Below, piece after piece: positions 44,259 through 54,904 of a stretch of DNA of 64,000 nucleotides. This DNA is from Gemmobacter denitrificans (GTDB lineage Bacteria; Pseudomonadota; Alphaproteobacteria; Rhodobacterales; Rhodobacteraceae). Within the stretch, counting starts at the first letter, position 1. Every line of letters begins with the position of its first letter. A model generated the notes under the pieces. It had not been told where the DNA came from. It was given only the letters and a program-made list of their open reading frames with translations, and did not search any database. The position numbers were made by a program, and so were the translations under genes. The stretch covers positions 248,001 to 312,000 of the forward strand of contig NZ_JBALHR010000004.1 of assembly GCF_036964905.1 (NCBI RefSeq), given 5' to 3'.

Positions 44259-45023
44259 ATGCATCTTGATGTGCTGGACCTTCGCAACTTCTACTATCGC
44301 ACCCAGTTGGGCCGGGTGGCACAACGGGCCATCCGTGATCAACTTGTGGCAATGTGGCCGCCCGCTGCGGGGCAGACAGTGGCGGGTTTTGGCTTTGCCG
44401 TGCCCCTGTTGCGCCCCTATCTGGCCGAGGCACGGCGGGTGATCGGGCTCATGCCTGGCCCGCAAGGAGTGATGCCCTGGCCTGCAGGCATGGAAAATGT
44501 CAGCGTGCTCTGCGAGGAAACCGCCTGGCCCGTCTCCACCGGATTTGTGGATCGTCTGGTGCTGATGCACGGGCTCGAGACCTCCGAGCAGCCTTCGGTC
44601 ATTCTTGGTGAATGCAACCGGGTGCTGGGGCCGGGGGGCAAGGCGATGTTCGTGGTTCCCAATCGTTCCGGACTTTGGGTGCGCGGGGATGGCACGCCCT
44701 TCGGCTTTGGCCGGCCCTATTCGTTGCGCCAGCTGGAAGCGCAGTTGAAACGCCATGGATTCACCCCTGAACGGCATGTGGCAGCCCTTTACGCCCCGCC
44801 GTCTGGCCGCCGCTTCTGGCTGCGCACCGCGGCGCTCTGGGAAGGGATGGGCCGGTCGGTCGCACCTTGGGTCGCAGGGGGCGTTTTGATGGTCGAGGCC
44901 AGCAAGCAGGTCTATGCCCCCACGCGCGGGGGGCTGGGCGCCGTGGTGCGCCAGCCTTTGCGGGTCTGGGAAGGGGTAGGCAAGGGCGTGCCGGAACCCG
45001 CGATGGACGGTGCGCGGACCTGA
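44259..45023 (+). CDS. Class I SAM-dependent methyltransferase
   Basis: A 254-residue protein with a methyltransferase_11-type fold (VAGFGFAVPLLRPYL replaces the glycine-rich SAM motif, then VLMHGLETSEQPSVILGECNRVLGPGGKAMFVVPNR). Its substrate is unknown. It starts with MHLDVLDLRNFYYRTQLGR, the conserved N-terminus of this alphaproteobacterial group, so the upstream open stretch inside the gloB promoter is not used. Confidence 0.83.
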   Translation: MHLDVLDLRNFYYRTQLGRVAQRAIRDQLVAMWPPAAGQTVAGFGFAVPLLRPYLAEARRVIGLMPGPQGVMPWPAGMENVSVLCEETAWPVSTGFVDRLVLMHGLETSEQPSVILGECNRVLGPGGKAMFVVPNRSGLWVRGDGTPFGFGRPYSLRQLEAQLKRHGFTPERHVAALYAPPSGRRFWLRTAALWEGMGRSVAPWVAGGVLMVEASKQVYAPTRGGLGAVVRQPLRVWEGVGKGVPEPAMDGART

Positions 45024-45158
45024 CGGAACCTTGGGTCACCCGCGGCATTTTGCGACCGATTCCCGCCATTGTGTCATTGTTTCGATACAAGCGACGCCGA
45101 AGGGGTCAAACCGGTAAATGTTTGCGGCGGACATGGCTTATTTATGCCCTGTTCACGG

Positions 45159-45187
45159 TTGCGGCATGGTGCCCGCTCTGCTAGAGA
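45159..45187 (+). promoter_or_regulatory. Candidate promoter of the atp operon
   Basis: TTGCGG (45159-45164) and TAGAGA (45182-45187) are separated by 17 bases. Each hexamer matches consensus in only three positions, but it is the best-spaced pair seen in the 262-base gap upstream of atpH. Confidence 0.3.
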
Positions 45188-45201
45188 CGCCACGAAATTA
45201 G

Positions 45202-45223
45202 GACGCATGCATCCGTATGCGTC
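45202..45223. promoter_or_regulatory. Inverted repeat in the atp operon leader
   Basis: The arms GACGCAT and ATGCGTC are perfect reverse complements around eight bases, 62 bases upstream of the atpH start. It may form a leader hairpin or bind a regulator; no named site is recognised. Confidence 0.4.
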
Positions 45224-45285
45224 ACGGGAAGCCTCTGGCCCGCGCGACCTGCGGGATGGGGGGCATAGCCAACGGAAGGGTTGAC

Positions 45286-45846
45286 GTGTCCGAACCAGCT
45301 TCGATCTCCTCCGGCATTGCCGCGCGTTACGCAACTGCCCTGTTTGACCTTGCACGGGAAGACAAGGGCCTGAAGGCTCTGGAAGGGGACGTCGACGCGC
45401 TTGACGCTGCCCTGAACGCCAGCGCCGATCTGCGTGACCTGATTTCTTCGCCGATTTATTCGCGTGAAGACCAAAGCAATGCCATCGCCGCAATCGCCAG
45501 CAAGGCCGGGCTGTCGGCCCTGACGGCCAACACGCTTGGCCTGATGGCCGCCAAGCGCCGCCTTTTCGTGCTGCCGCAACTGGTTGCCGATCTGCGCGCG
45601 CGCATCGCTGCCGAAAAGGGTGAAGTCACCGCCGAAGTGACCGCTGCCAGCGCATTGAGCCAGGAGCAGGCCGACAAGCTGGCCGCCACGCTGAAGGCCC
45701 GCGTCGGCAAGGACGTGAAAGTGAAATTGGCCGTCGATGAAAGCCTCATCGGTGGTCTCGTCGTCAAGCTCGGCTCGACCATGATCGACACATCGATCAA
45801 GTCGAAGCTCGCGGCTCTCCAGAATGCAATGAAAGAGGTTGGGTGA
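45286..45846 (+). CDS. atpH: ATP synthase F1 subunit delta
   Basis: A 186-residue stator subunit linking F1 to the b subunits. It starts with GTG at 45286, preceded by GGAAGGG, giving VSEPASISSGIAARYATALFDLA, the usual alphaproteobacterial N-terminus. The C-terminal conserved region is VDESLIGGLVVKLGSTMIDTSIKSKL. It is the first gene of atpHAGDC; the membrane Fo genes lie elsewhere, as normal in this group. Confidence 0.96.
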   Translation: MSEPASISSGIAARYATALFDLAREDKGLKALEGDVDALDAALNASADLRDLISSPIYSREDQSNAIAAIASKAGLSALTANTLGLMAAKRRLFVLPQLVADLRARIAAEKGEVTAEVTAASALSQEQADKLAATLKARVGKDVKVKLAVDESLIGGLVVKLGSTMIDTSIKSKLAALQNAMKEVG

Positions 45847-45847
45847 G

Positions 45848-47386
45848 ATGGGAATCCAGGCTGCTGAGATCTCTGCGATCCTCAAGGAGCAGATCAAGAA
45901 CTTCGGCAAGGACGCTGCCGTGGCCGAAGTTGGCCGCGTGCTGTCGGTTGGCGACGGGATTGCGCGTGTACACGGGCTGGACAATGTCCAGGCCGGTGAA
46001 ATGGTGGAATTCCCCGGCGGTATCCGCGGGATGGCGCTGAACCTTGAAGTCGACAACGTCGGTATCGTGATCTTCGGTTCCGACCAGGACATCAAGGAAG
46101 GCGATACCGTCAAGCGCACCAAGTCCATCGTGGACGTGCCCGCCGGTGACGCCCTGCTGGGCCGCGTTGTGGATGGTCTGGGCAACCCGATCGATGGCAA
46201 AGGCCCGATCGCCGCGACCGAGCGCCGCATCGCCGACGTGAAGGCCCCCGGGATCATCCCGCGCAAATCGGTGCATGAGCCGATGGCGACCGGCCTGAAG
46301 GCTGTGGACGCCATGATCCCCGTTGGCCGTGGCCAGCGCGAACTGATCATTGGTGACCGTCAGACCGGCAAGACCGCCGTGGCGCTCGACACCATCCTGA
46401 ACCAGAAGTCGTACAACGAAGCTGCCGGTTCGGACGAAAGCAAGAAGCTGTACTGCATCTATGTTGCCGTCGGCCAGAAGCGTTCGACCGTTGCCCAGCT
46501 GGTGAAGAAGCTGGAAGAAACCGGCGCCATCGACTACACGATCGTTGTGGCCGCCACCGCATCCGACCCTGCTCCGATGCAGTTCCTGGCCCCCTATGCC
46601 GCGACCGCGATGGCGGAATACTTCCGCGACAATGGCCGCCATGCCCTGATCATCTATGATGATCTATCCAAGCAGGCCGTTGCCTATCGTCAGATGTCGC
46701 TGCTGCTGCGCCGTCCGCCGGGGCGTGAAGCCTATCCGGGCGACGTGTTCTATCTCCACTCGCGCCTGCTGGAGCGTTCGGCCAAGCTGAACGAAGATTT
46801 CGGCGCTGGTTCGCTGACCGCTCTTCCGATCATCGAAACCCAGGGCGGCGACGTGTCGGCCTTCATTCCGACCAACGTGATCTCGATCACCGACGGCCAG
46901 ATCTTCCTGGAAACCGAACTGTTCTACCAGGGCATCCGCCCGGCTGTGAACACCGGTCTGTCGGTGTCGCGCGTGGGGTCGTCTGCTCAGACCAATGCCA
47001 TGAAAACCGTGGCTGGCCCGGTGAAACTGTCGCTCGCCCAGTATCGCGAGATGGCCGCGTTCGCCCAGTTCGGTTCGGACCTTGACGCATCGACCCAGGC
47101 CCTGCTGAACCGTGGTGCGCGCCTGACCGAGCTGATGAAGCAGCCGCAATATTCGCCGCTGACCAACGCCGAAATCGTCTGCGTGATCTATGCGGGGACC
47201 GCCGGTTTCCTCGACAAGGTCGCAGTGAAGGACGTGGGCCGCTTTGAAGCGGGCCTGCTGGCCTATCTGCGCGGTCAGCGCAAGGACATCCTGGACTGGA
47301 TCACCGAGAGCGATCCGAAGATCAAGGGTGCCGACGAGCAGAAGCTGAAAGACGCGATCGCCGAATTCGCCAAGACCTTCGCTTGA
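45848..47386 (+). CDS. atpA: ATP synthase F1 subunit alpha
   Basis: A 512-residue regulatory nucleotide-binding subunit. The P-loop is GDRQTGKTAVALD and the catalytic arginine finger region is PAVNTGLSVSRVGSSAQ. The ATG at 45848 follows the atpH stop by one base. Confidence 0.98.
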   Translation: MGIQAAEISAILKEQIKNFGKDAAVAEVGRVLSVGDGIARVHGLDNVQAGEMVEFPGGIRGMALNLEVDNVGIVIFGSDQDIKEGDTVKRTKSIVDVPAGDALLGRVVDGLGNPIDGKGPIAATERRIADVKAPGIIPRKSVHEPMATGLKAVDAMIPVGRGQRELIIGDRQTGKTAVALDTILNQKSYNEAAGSDESKKLYCIYVAVGQKRSTVAQLVKKLEETGAIDYTIVVAATASDPAPMQFLAPYAATAMAEYFRDNGRHALIIYDDLSKQAVAYRQMSLLLRRPPGREAYPGDVFYLHSRLLERSAKLNEDFGAGSLTALPIIETQGGDVSAFIPTNVISITDGQIFLETELFYQGIRPAVNTGLSVSRVGSSAQTNAMKTVAGPVKLSLAQYREMAAFAQFGSDLDASTQALLNRGARLTELMKQPQYSPLTNAEIVCVIYAGTAGFLDKVAVKDVGRFEAGLLAYLRGQRKDILDWITESDPKIKGADEQKLKDAIAEFAKTFA

Positions 47387-47407
47387 GCGGCCTGAAAGGA
47401 CAGGGAC

Positions 47408-48274
47408 ATGCCCAGCCTTAAGGACCTCAAAAACCGGATCGGAAGCGTCAAGAACACGCGGAAGATCACGAAGGCCATGCAGATGGTGGCCGCGGCGAAA
47501 CTGCGCCGCGCCCAGGATGCGGCCGAAGCGGCCCGCCCCTATGCCGAACGGATGAACTCCGTGATGGCGGGGCTGGCGGCCTCGGTTGCCGGATCAACCA
47601 GCGCGCCCCGGCTTCTGGCCGGGACGGGCGCCGACCGTGTGCATCTGCTCGTGGTGATGACGGCGGAACGCGGCCTGTGCGGCGGCTTCAACTCGACCAT
47701 CGTGCGGCTGGCCCGTGCGCATGCGAACGAATTGCTGGCGCAGGGCAAGACCGTGAAGATCCTGACGGTCGGCAAGAAGGGCCGCGAACAACTGCGCCGC
47801 GATTTTGGCGACAAGTTCGTGGGTCACGTCGATCTTTCGGAAGTGAAGCGTCTTGGCTATGCCAATGCGCAGGAAATCGCCCGCGACATCCTGGCCCGCT
47901 TTGAAGCAGGCGAGTTTGATGTGGCGACGATCTTCTTCAACCGCTTCCAGTCGGTGATCAGTCAGGTTCCGACTGCACAGCAGGTCATCCCGGCCAAGCT
48001 GGAAGGCGGCTCGCCCTCGGCGCTCTATGATTACGAGCCCGACGAGGAAGCCATCCTGGCCGACCTGCTGCCCCGCGGACTGGCTACGCAGATCTTCACT
48101 GCACTGCTTGAGAACGGCGCGTCCGAACAGGGTGCGCGGATGAGCGCGATGGACAATGCCACCCGCAACGCGGGCGACATGATCAACAAGCTGACGATCC
48201 AGTACAACCGGAGCCGTCAGGCCGCGATCACCAAAGAGCTTATCGAAATCATCTCGGGCGCCGAGGCGCTCTGA
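47408..48274 (+). CDS. atpG: ATP synthase F1 subunit gamma
   Basis: A 288-residue central stalk. The N-terminal helix MPSLKDLKNRIGSVKNTRKITKAM and the C-terminal SAMDNATRNAGDMINKL are diagnostic of the rotor subunit. Downstream of atpA with a 21-base gap. Confidence 0.98.
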   Translation: MPSLKDLKNRIGSVKNTRKITKAMQMVAAAKLRRAQDAAEAARPYAERMNSVMAGLAASVAGSTSAPRLLAGTGADRVHLLVVMTAERGLCGGFNSTIVRLARAHANELLAQGKTVKILTVGKKGREQLRRDFGDKFVGHVDLSEVKRLGYANAQEIARDILARFEAGEFDVATIFFNRFQSVISQVPTAQQVIPAKLEGGSPSALYDYEPDEEAILADLLPRGLATQIFTALLENGASEQGARMSAMDNATRNAGDMINKLTIQYNRSRQAAITKELIEIISGAEAL

Positions 48275-48295
48275 CGACCCGAACGGAGAAACGAC

Positions 48296-49720
<1,425 letters not shown>

Positions 49721-49731
49721 GGGGGCTGAGA

Positions 49732-50130
49732 ATGGCCAACACCCTGCAATTCGACCTAGTGTCGCCCGAACGGAAGCTGGCTTCCGTTCAGGCCACCGAG
49801 GTGCAGATCCCGGGGGCTGACGGCGACCTGACGGCGATGGAGGGCCATTCGGCCACCATCACCACCCTGCGTCCCGGCGTGCTGAAGGCAGTTTCTGCCG
49901 AAGGCACCAAGGCCTATGCGGTGACCGGCGGTTTCGCTGAAATCACCGCTTCGGGCGTTTCGGTTCTGGCCGAGCGCGCGATCCCGCTGGACGAACTGAC
50001 CCCGGCCCTGTTCGATGAACTGGTTGCCGATGCCCGGGCCCAGGCAGCTGCTGCCCCTGCGGATCAGAAGGACGCGGCAGAAAAGCTGGTCAGCGACACG
50101 CTGGCCATCCGGTCTGGCGCGGCGCACTGA
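49732..50130 (+). CDS. atpC: ATP synthase F1 subunit epsilon
   Basis: A 132-residue rotor subunit. The N-terminal beta-sandwich (FDLVSPERKLASVQATEVQIPGADGDLTAMEGH) is clear; the C-terminal helical hairpin is present but short and alanine-rich. Last gene of the operon, before a strong terminator. Confidence 0.97.
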   Translation: MANTLQFDLVSPERKLASVQATEVQIPGADGDLTAMEGHSATITTLRPGVLKAVSAEGTKAYAVTGGFAEITASGVSVLAERAIPLDELTPALFDELVADARAQAAAAPADQKDAAEKLVSDTLAIRSGAAH

Positions 50131-50153
50131 AGCCATCCATCGACTGCGAGAAG

Positions 50154-50180
50154 GGCCCCGATACTTTCGGGGCCTTTTTC
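50154..50180 (+). terminator. Rho-independent terminator of the atp operon
   Basis: An eight-base GC stem (GGCCCCGA at 50154-50161, TCGGGGCC at 50167-50174) with a five-base loop is followed directly by TTTTT, 23 bases after the atpC stop. Confidence 0.92.
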
Positions 50181-50243
50181 ATTATGTTACCAAACTTTGG
50201 CCCGGATTCGCGGTTAAGGCGATCCCGACAGGAGGCATCTGGC

Positions 50244-50594
50244 ATGAAACGCATGACAACCGGAGCTATCGGGATCGCACAGGGCAGCCGCGTGCTGTTT
50301 TCCGATTTTGCGGATGGCGGGGTCATGTGGACGGGGCAGGGCCCGCGCGAAAGCCGCCACATCATCAATTTTGACGAGGCCTTTGTCGAGGTGCCCGCGG
50401 TGATGGTGGGCATGTCGATGTGGGATATCGACCACAAGCATACGAGCCGGGCAGATATCACCGCCGAAAACATCACGACGGAAGGGTTTCATCTGGTGTT
50501 TCGGACCTGGGGCGACACAAGGGTCGCCCGTATCCGTGCCGACTGGACGGCCATCGGAACGGTCCGTGACGACGACCAGTGGGAAATCTACTGA
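50244..50594 (+). CDS. Small H-type lectin domain protein
   Basis: A 116-residue protein made of one H-type lectin-like domain (GVMWTGQGPRESRHIINF, VPAVMVGMSMWDIDHKHTSRADITAENIT, GFHLVFRTWGDTRVARIRADWTAIG). The domain occurs in carbohydrate-binding proteins, but in bacteria the function is not known. There is no signal peptide. AGGAGG precedes the ATG, and the gene sits alone between the atp terminator and a convergent chemotaxis transducer gene. Confidence 0.82.
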   Translation: MKRMTTGAIGIAQGSRVLFSDFADGGVMWTGQGPRESRHIINFDEAFVEVPAVMVGMSMWDIDHKHTSRADITAENITTEGFHLVFRTWGDTRVARIRADWTAIGTVRDDDQWEIY

Positions 50595-50635
50595 ACAGGG
50601 GGGATCGTGGGTCCACCTGTTCATGTCAGTTGGCC

Positions 50636-52042
50636 CTAGAACCGATAGGCCAGCCGCAACCCGCCCCAATGCCGCCCCTTGACCCGGATCGGGGCCGAGA
50701 CATCCTTCATCATCGCGAACACGCCCCCACCCATGTCGCGCCGATAGACCTGCATCAGGAATGATGCCGTAGATCGTCCGGCGCCAAGGCCAACCCGATC
50801 ATCAAAGATACGGCGGTTCCGGCTGTTGGCGGCATTCCACACCGGATCGCTGCCCTGCGGTGCCGAGAATTTGCGGTTATGGGTGGGCAAATACCCATTG
50901 CGATCCACCGCCGCACAAAAGACGATGCGGGGGTCCAGTTCCAGCGCCGGTTCCTGCACTGCCGGGAAAAGCCGGTCGGTCAGCTGGGTGAACCGCGCCA
51001 TCACCTGTGGCGGGTCTGACCCCCGCACAGGCTGATAGTTTTCATCAAACAGATCAGTGATCGAGATATCGCCACGGTCTATCGCGCTGTCCAGCAATTG
51101 CCCAAGTTCGGTGGCGCGTGCCTGCACCGCCTCGATCAGCGGGGTGTCGCCTGCCGCGCCGCCTGCCTCGACCGAAAGCTGCACCAGATCCTCGCCCAGA
51201 CTTACCAACCCGTTGATACGCTTACGAATTGCGGGCATTTCTTCGATCTGCTGGGTCACGCTGCCAAACAGCGCCCGCAGGGCCGGTGCAAAATCGTTCA
51301 AAGCCAGTCGCACCGTTTCAAGTTGGCGGGCGATGTCCTTGGCTGCGGTCTGCGCGCAGTCTGACTGTTCTGCCATCCGCGCCATGGCGGCCTCTGCCTC
51401 GGCAAGTGCGGATATGGTATGGCGGGCCTGGTCCGACACTTCGACAGCTTCGGCGGTCAGTTCATCCAGTTCCGTCGCCAGATCCCGCACCGTTTCGCCG
51501 ATGGTTTCCGCTGCGACCGAAGTCTGCTGCGACAGCACCTTGATCGCATCTGCGACGACGATAAACCCTTGCCCGGATTGGCCAGCCCGGACCGCCTCGA
51601 TCCGGGCGTTCACGGACAACATGTTGACCTCGCGCGAGATTTCCGTGATCTGGGTATTGTTCTGTCGCACCTTCCCGATGATGGTGGAGACCTTTTCCAT
51701 CCGTTGCGCAGTGCCTGCGACCCAATTCAACACCGCACCACTGGTTTCAAGGGTACGTTGCACCCGGTTGGTTGCGTCATGCACTGCCTCGGTCACCCCG
51801 ACCAGGGCCTGGCTTGCGCGGTCGGATGCTGCCGTCATGTCCTGTGACGCCTGACTGACAGCGCGGGCTGCGGTGCGCGACCGATCCAGTTCCTGCACCT
51901 GTGCGCGGGTCAGCCCCTCGACCGTATCCAGCAGGCCAGCGGTTTCCACAATGTCATAGGACAATTGCACCGCACCCTGGGCCATGCGGTCAAGCCGCGA
52001 CGATTGAGACATGTCTTCGGCAGAGGAAAGCGCTGTTTGCAT
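50636..52042 (-). CDS. Soluble methyl-accepting chemotaxis protein
   Basis: A 468-residue transducer without any membrane helix or signal peptide. Residues 20-320 are the helical signalling module with the conserved hairpin tip (EISREVNMLSVNARIEAV followed by GFIVVADAIK, residues about 134-168). Residues about 330-468 form a conserved C-terminal sensor-like domain (DPRIVFCAAVDRNGYLPTHN, NRRIFDDRVG, YRRDMGGGVFAMMKDVSAPI). A cytoplasmic sensing role is likely. No CheA/CheW genes are near. It is 229 bases downstream of prs on the same strand. Confidence 0.88.
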   Translation of the reverse strand: MQTALSSAEDMSQSSRLDRMAQGAVQLSYDIVETAGLLDTVEGLTRAQVQELDRSRTAARAVSQASQDMTAASDRASQALVGVTEAVHDATNRVQRTLETSGAVLNWVAGTAQRMEKVSTIIGKVRQNNTQITEISREVNMLSVNARIEAVRAGQSGQGFIVVADAIKVLSQQTSVAAETIGETVRDLATELDELTAEAVEVSDQARHTISALAEAEAAMARMAEQSDCAQTAAKDIARQLETVRLALNDFAPALRALFGSVTQQIEEMPAIRKRINGLVSLGEDLVQLSVEAGGAAGDTPLIEAVQARATELGQLLDSAIDRGDISITDLFDENYQPVRGSDPPQVMARFTQLTDRLFPAVQEPALELDPRIVFCAAVDRNGYLPTHNRKFSAPQGSDPVWNAANSRNRRIFDDRVGLGAGRSTASFLMQVYRRDMGGGVFAMMKDVSAPIRVKGRHWGGLRLAYRF

Positions 52043-52217
52043 GCCGTGGGCCCCGAATGTGATCCAACTGGTTATAGGGCTGCAAACCCAAACAGGGCGT
52101 TAAGCCCAAAGCGGGGCGCGGGGCACCGGCACCACTTTGCTGATGCTGCGCCCGTCATGCGCAGACGGGGGAACCCGTCGGCAATCATGGGTCGAAACAC
52201 GCGCAGAATTGGCCAAA

Positions 52218-52247
52218 CATGGCGGCGGGTTGTCCCTGTCCGCCATG
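52218..52247 (-). terminator. Putative terminator hairpin after prs
   Basis: An eight-base stem CATGGCGG/CCGCCATG with a 14-base loop lies 24 bases after the prs stop and is followed by only three T residues on the minus strand, so termination would be weak. The rest of the 229-base gap shows no gene. Confidence 0.35.
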
Positions 52248-52271
52248 CTGATGTCTTGCAAAGTCGGGATG

Positions 52272-53291
52272 TTACCCGCGCAGATAGATCCCGTCATAGA
52301 TCGGGACCAGCGTATCGGTTTCGAACAGCGAGGATACGCTGGTGCCATGCCAGGTGTTCAGAATCGCCTGGGCAAACATCGGCGCGGTCGGAACGATCCG
52401 GATGTTCGGGCAGTTGCGCACGGCATCTGACGGTTCGATGGAGTCGGTGATGACCAGTGATTTCATGACCGAATTGGTCACCCGCTCCACCGCAGGCCCG
52501 GACAGAACGCCATGGGTGATATAGCTGTGAACTTCGGTTGCACCGGCCTCGATCAGCGTTTCGGCAGCTTTGCACAATGTGCCGGCAGTATCGCAGATAT
52601 CGTCCACGATGATACATTTCTTGCCGCGCACATCGCCGATCACTGTCATGCCGGCGACTTCGCCCGCCTTTTCGCGCCGCTTGTCCACAATGGCGAGAGG
52701 GGCGTTGATCCGTTTGGCGATATCGCGCGCGCGGGCCACACCGCCCACATCGGGCGAAACGACCATCAGGTCAGCCATCTGGCCCTTGAAATGATGTTCA
52801 ATGTCCAGGGCGAAGACCGGGCTGGCATAGAGGTTATCCACCGGAATATCGAAGAACCCCTGAATCTGGGCGGCGTGCAGGTCCAGCGTCAGAACGCGGT
52901 CGATCCCGGCCTCGGTCAGCAGATTAGCCACCAGCTTCGCGCTGATCGGGGTGCGCGCCTTGGCGCGGCGATCCTGACGGGCATACCCGAAATAGGGGAT
53001 CACGGCGGTGATCCGGTCCGCCGACGACCGGCGCAGCGCGTCGGCAATGATCAGCAGTTCCATCAGGTTGTCATTGGCCGGGCGCGAGGTCGGCTGGATG
53101 ATGTACATATCCTCGCCGCGGACATTCTCGAACACTTCGACGAAGATTTCACCGTCGTTGAACCGTTCGACCCGGGCATCCACCAGCCCCACCTGCATGC
53201 CGCGATGCATCGACATCCGCCGGGCAATCGCATTGGCAAGGGTGCGGTTCGCGTTGCCCGCAATCAACTTGGGTTCGGTCATGGCAGCCAT
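52272..53291 (-). CDS. prs: Ribose-phosphate pyrophosphokinase
   Basis: A 339-residue enzyme making PRPP from ribose-5-phosphate and ATP. It has the flexible-loop region YARQDRRAKARTPIS, the VVSPDVGGVARA segment and the PRPP-binding motif CIIVDDICDTAGTLC. The ATG at 53291 is preferred; a second ATG three codons later is possible. It is divergent from the DsbA-family gene. Length is about 20 residues above the shortest homologues because of an N-terminal extension. Confidence 0.95.
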   Translation of the reverse strand: MAAMTEPKLIAGNANRTLANAIARRMSMHRGMQVGLVDARVERFNDGEIFVEVFENVRGEDMYIIQPTSRPANDNLMELLIIADALRRSSADRITAVIPYFGYARQDRRAKARTPISAKLVANLLTEAGIDRVLTLDLHAAQIQGFFDIPVDNLYASPVFALDIEHHFKGQMADLMVVSPDVGGVARARDIAKRINAPLAIVDKRREKAGEVAGMTVIGDVRGKKCIIVDDICDTAGTLCKAAETLIEAGATEVHSYITHGVLSGPAVERVTNSVMKSLVITDSIEPSDAVRNCPNIRIVPTAPMFAQAILNTWHGTSVSSLFETDTLVPIYDGIYLRG

Positions 53292-53420
53292 GGGTCTGAT
53301 CCTGGATTCCTGTGGGCCGATCATGTTCGGCAGGGATTCGCGCCTGTCCCCAGGCGTTGACACCGCTTATCACCGGGCTAGGGTCGGCGCAAACCGCGTG
53401 CGGCAGGAACGAGGATATCC

Positions 53421-54017
53421 ATGGCCCATATCGACTATTATTTCACCCCCGTTTCGCCCTATGTCTACCTTGCGGGCATGCGGCTTGAGGCGGTTGCCCG
53501 CGAGGCGGGTGCAACTGTGACCTACAAGCCGGTTGACGCGGCGCAATTGTTTGCCCGCACCGGTGGCCTGCCGCTGGCGCAGCGCCATGACAGCCGGAAG
53601 GCCTATCGGCTGCAGGAATTGCGTCGGCAATCCATCAAGCTGGGCCTGCCGATCAATCTTCAGCCGATGTTCTGGCCGGTCAATCCGGCACCGGCTTCTT
53701 ATGCCATCATCGCGGCCCAAATGGCGGGGGGCGGGGATATCGGCGCGCTGGCCCATGGTCTGACGCGGGCCTGCTGGGCCGAACAACGCGACATTTCGGA
53801 TGACGAGGTGATCGGCGCGGTGATGCAGGCGGCAGGGTTTGATCCGGCCATTGCGCAAAAGGGCATGCTCGCGGCGGCGGAAACCTATGCAGTCAATCTG
53901 GAAGAGGCGGTCGGGCGTGGCGTCTTCGGCGTGCCGTTCTATGTGGTCGGCACCGAGTGTTTCTGGGGGCAGGATCATATCGACGATCTGGCAGCCCATC
54001 TGGCGGGCCGGTTGTGA
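53421..54017 (+). CDS. 2-hydroxychromene-2-carboxylate isomerase family (DsbA-like fold)
   Basis: A 198-residue protein of the glutathione-S-transferase kappa / HCCA isomerase family. The N-terminal YYFTPVSPYVYL has serine where DsbA has cysteine (Ser12), followed by the helical insert and the C-terminal GVFGVPFYVVGTECFWGQDHIDDL. It may isomerise a polycyclic-aromatic intermediate or act as a glutathione transferase; no aromatic degradation genes are near. The stop overlaps the next gene's GTG start by four bases (GTGA). Confidence 0.88.
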   Translation: MAHIDYYFTPVSPYVYLAGMRLEAVAREAGATVTYKPVDAAQLFARTGGLPLAQRHDSRKAYRLQELRRQSIKLGLPINLQPMFWPVNPAPASYAIIAAQMAGGGDIGALAHGLTRACWAEQRDISDDEVIGAVMQAAGFDPAIAQKGMLAAAETYAVNLEEAVGRGVFGVPFYVVGTECFWGQDHIDDLAAHLAGRL

Positions 54018-54826
54018 CGGAAGGGTTGCTGACGCCCGCGGGGCATCCGACCGCCCTCCGCCAATGGGGTGAAGGTGACCGTCAGGTTCTCGCCCTGCAT
54101 TGTTCGCTGGCCCATGCCGGTGCCTGGTCTGGTCTGGCCGCCGAACTGCCGGGATGCCGGATCACCGCCCCCGATCTGCCGGGCCATGGCCGGTCTGCCG
54201 ATTGGACCGGCGCCCCCGATCTGCATGATCTGACCACCGCCGTTGTTGCCGATCTGGCGGCGGGGCTGGGCGGCGCGGTCGATCTGGTCGGGCATAGTTT
54301 CGGGGCCACGGTCGCCTTGCGGCTGGCGTTGGAACAGCCCGGGCTGATCCGCAGCCTGACCCTGATCGAACCCGTGCTGTTCGCCGCGGCCCTGCAGGCG
54401 GATGCCCCGGAATGGCAGGACTTCGTCGCCGGATACCAAGGCGTTCAGGACCATATCGGCCAGGATGACCGCCTTGCCGCACGCGATTTTCATGGTCGCT
54501 GGGGGATCGGCGCGTTCGACCGTCTGCCCCCCGTGCAACAGGATTACATGATCGCGCGCATGCCGTTGGTGCGGGGGCAAAGCCCGGTCCTGCTGGAGGA
54601 CGCTGCCCGGATGCTGGTGCCGGGGCGGCTTGAGGCGCTGGACCGCCCGGTTCTGCTGATCGACGGGGCCGACAGCCCGCCCATCATCGGGGCCATCCAC
54701 CGCGCGCTCGCCGCGCGCCTGCCCCGGGTCAGCCGCTTCACCGTGCCGGGGGCGGGGCATATGGTGCCGATCACTCATTCGTCCCTGGTGGCCATGCAAC
54801 TGCGCGCGCATCTGTCCACCACCTGA
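54014..54826 (+). CDS. Alpha/beta hydrolase
   Basis: A 270-residue serine hydrolase starting with GTG at 54014. LHCSLAHAGAW occupies the oxyanion position, DLPGHGRSADW follows, VGHSFGATVALRLAL holds the nucleophile and GAGHMVPITH the last histidine. It is coupled to the isomerase gene by a four-base overlap. The substrate is not known. Confidence 0.84.
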   Translation: MTEGLLTPAGHPTALRQWGEGDRQVLALHCSLAHAGAWSGLAAELPGCRITAPDLPGHGRSADWTGAPDLHDLTTAVVADLAAGLGGAVDLVGHSFGATVALRLALEQPGLIRSLTLIEPVLFAAALQADAPEWQDFVAGYQGVQDHIGQDDRLAARDFHGRWGIGAFDRLPPVQQDYMIARMPLVRGQSPVLLEDAARMLVPGRLEALDRPVLLIDGADSPPIIGAIHRALAARLPRVSRFTVPGAGHMVPITHSSLVAMQLRAHLSTT

Positions 54827-54904
54827 TGCGCGCGGTGGCCGCACTGGCCCCGCAGCGGTTTTGTCTGTATGTCCGGGCCAAGCCCGCAATCCCAAAGGTG
54901 CCCC

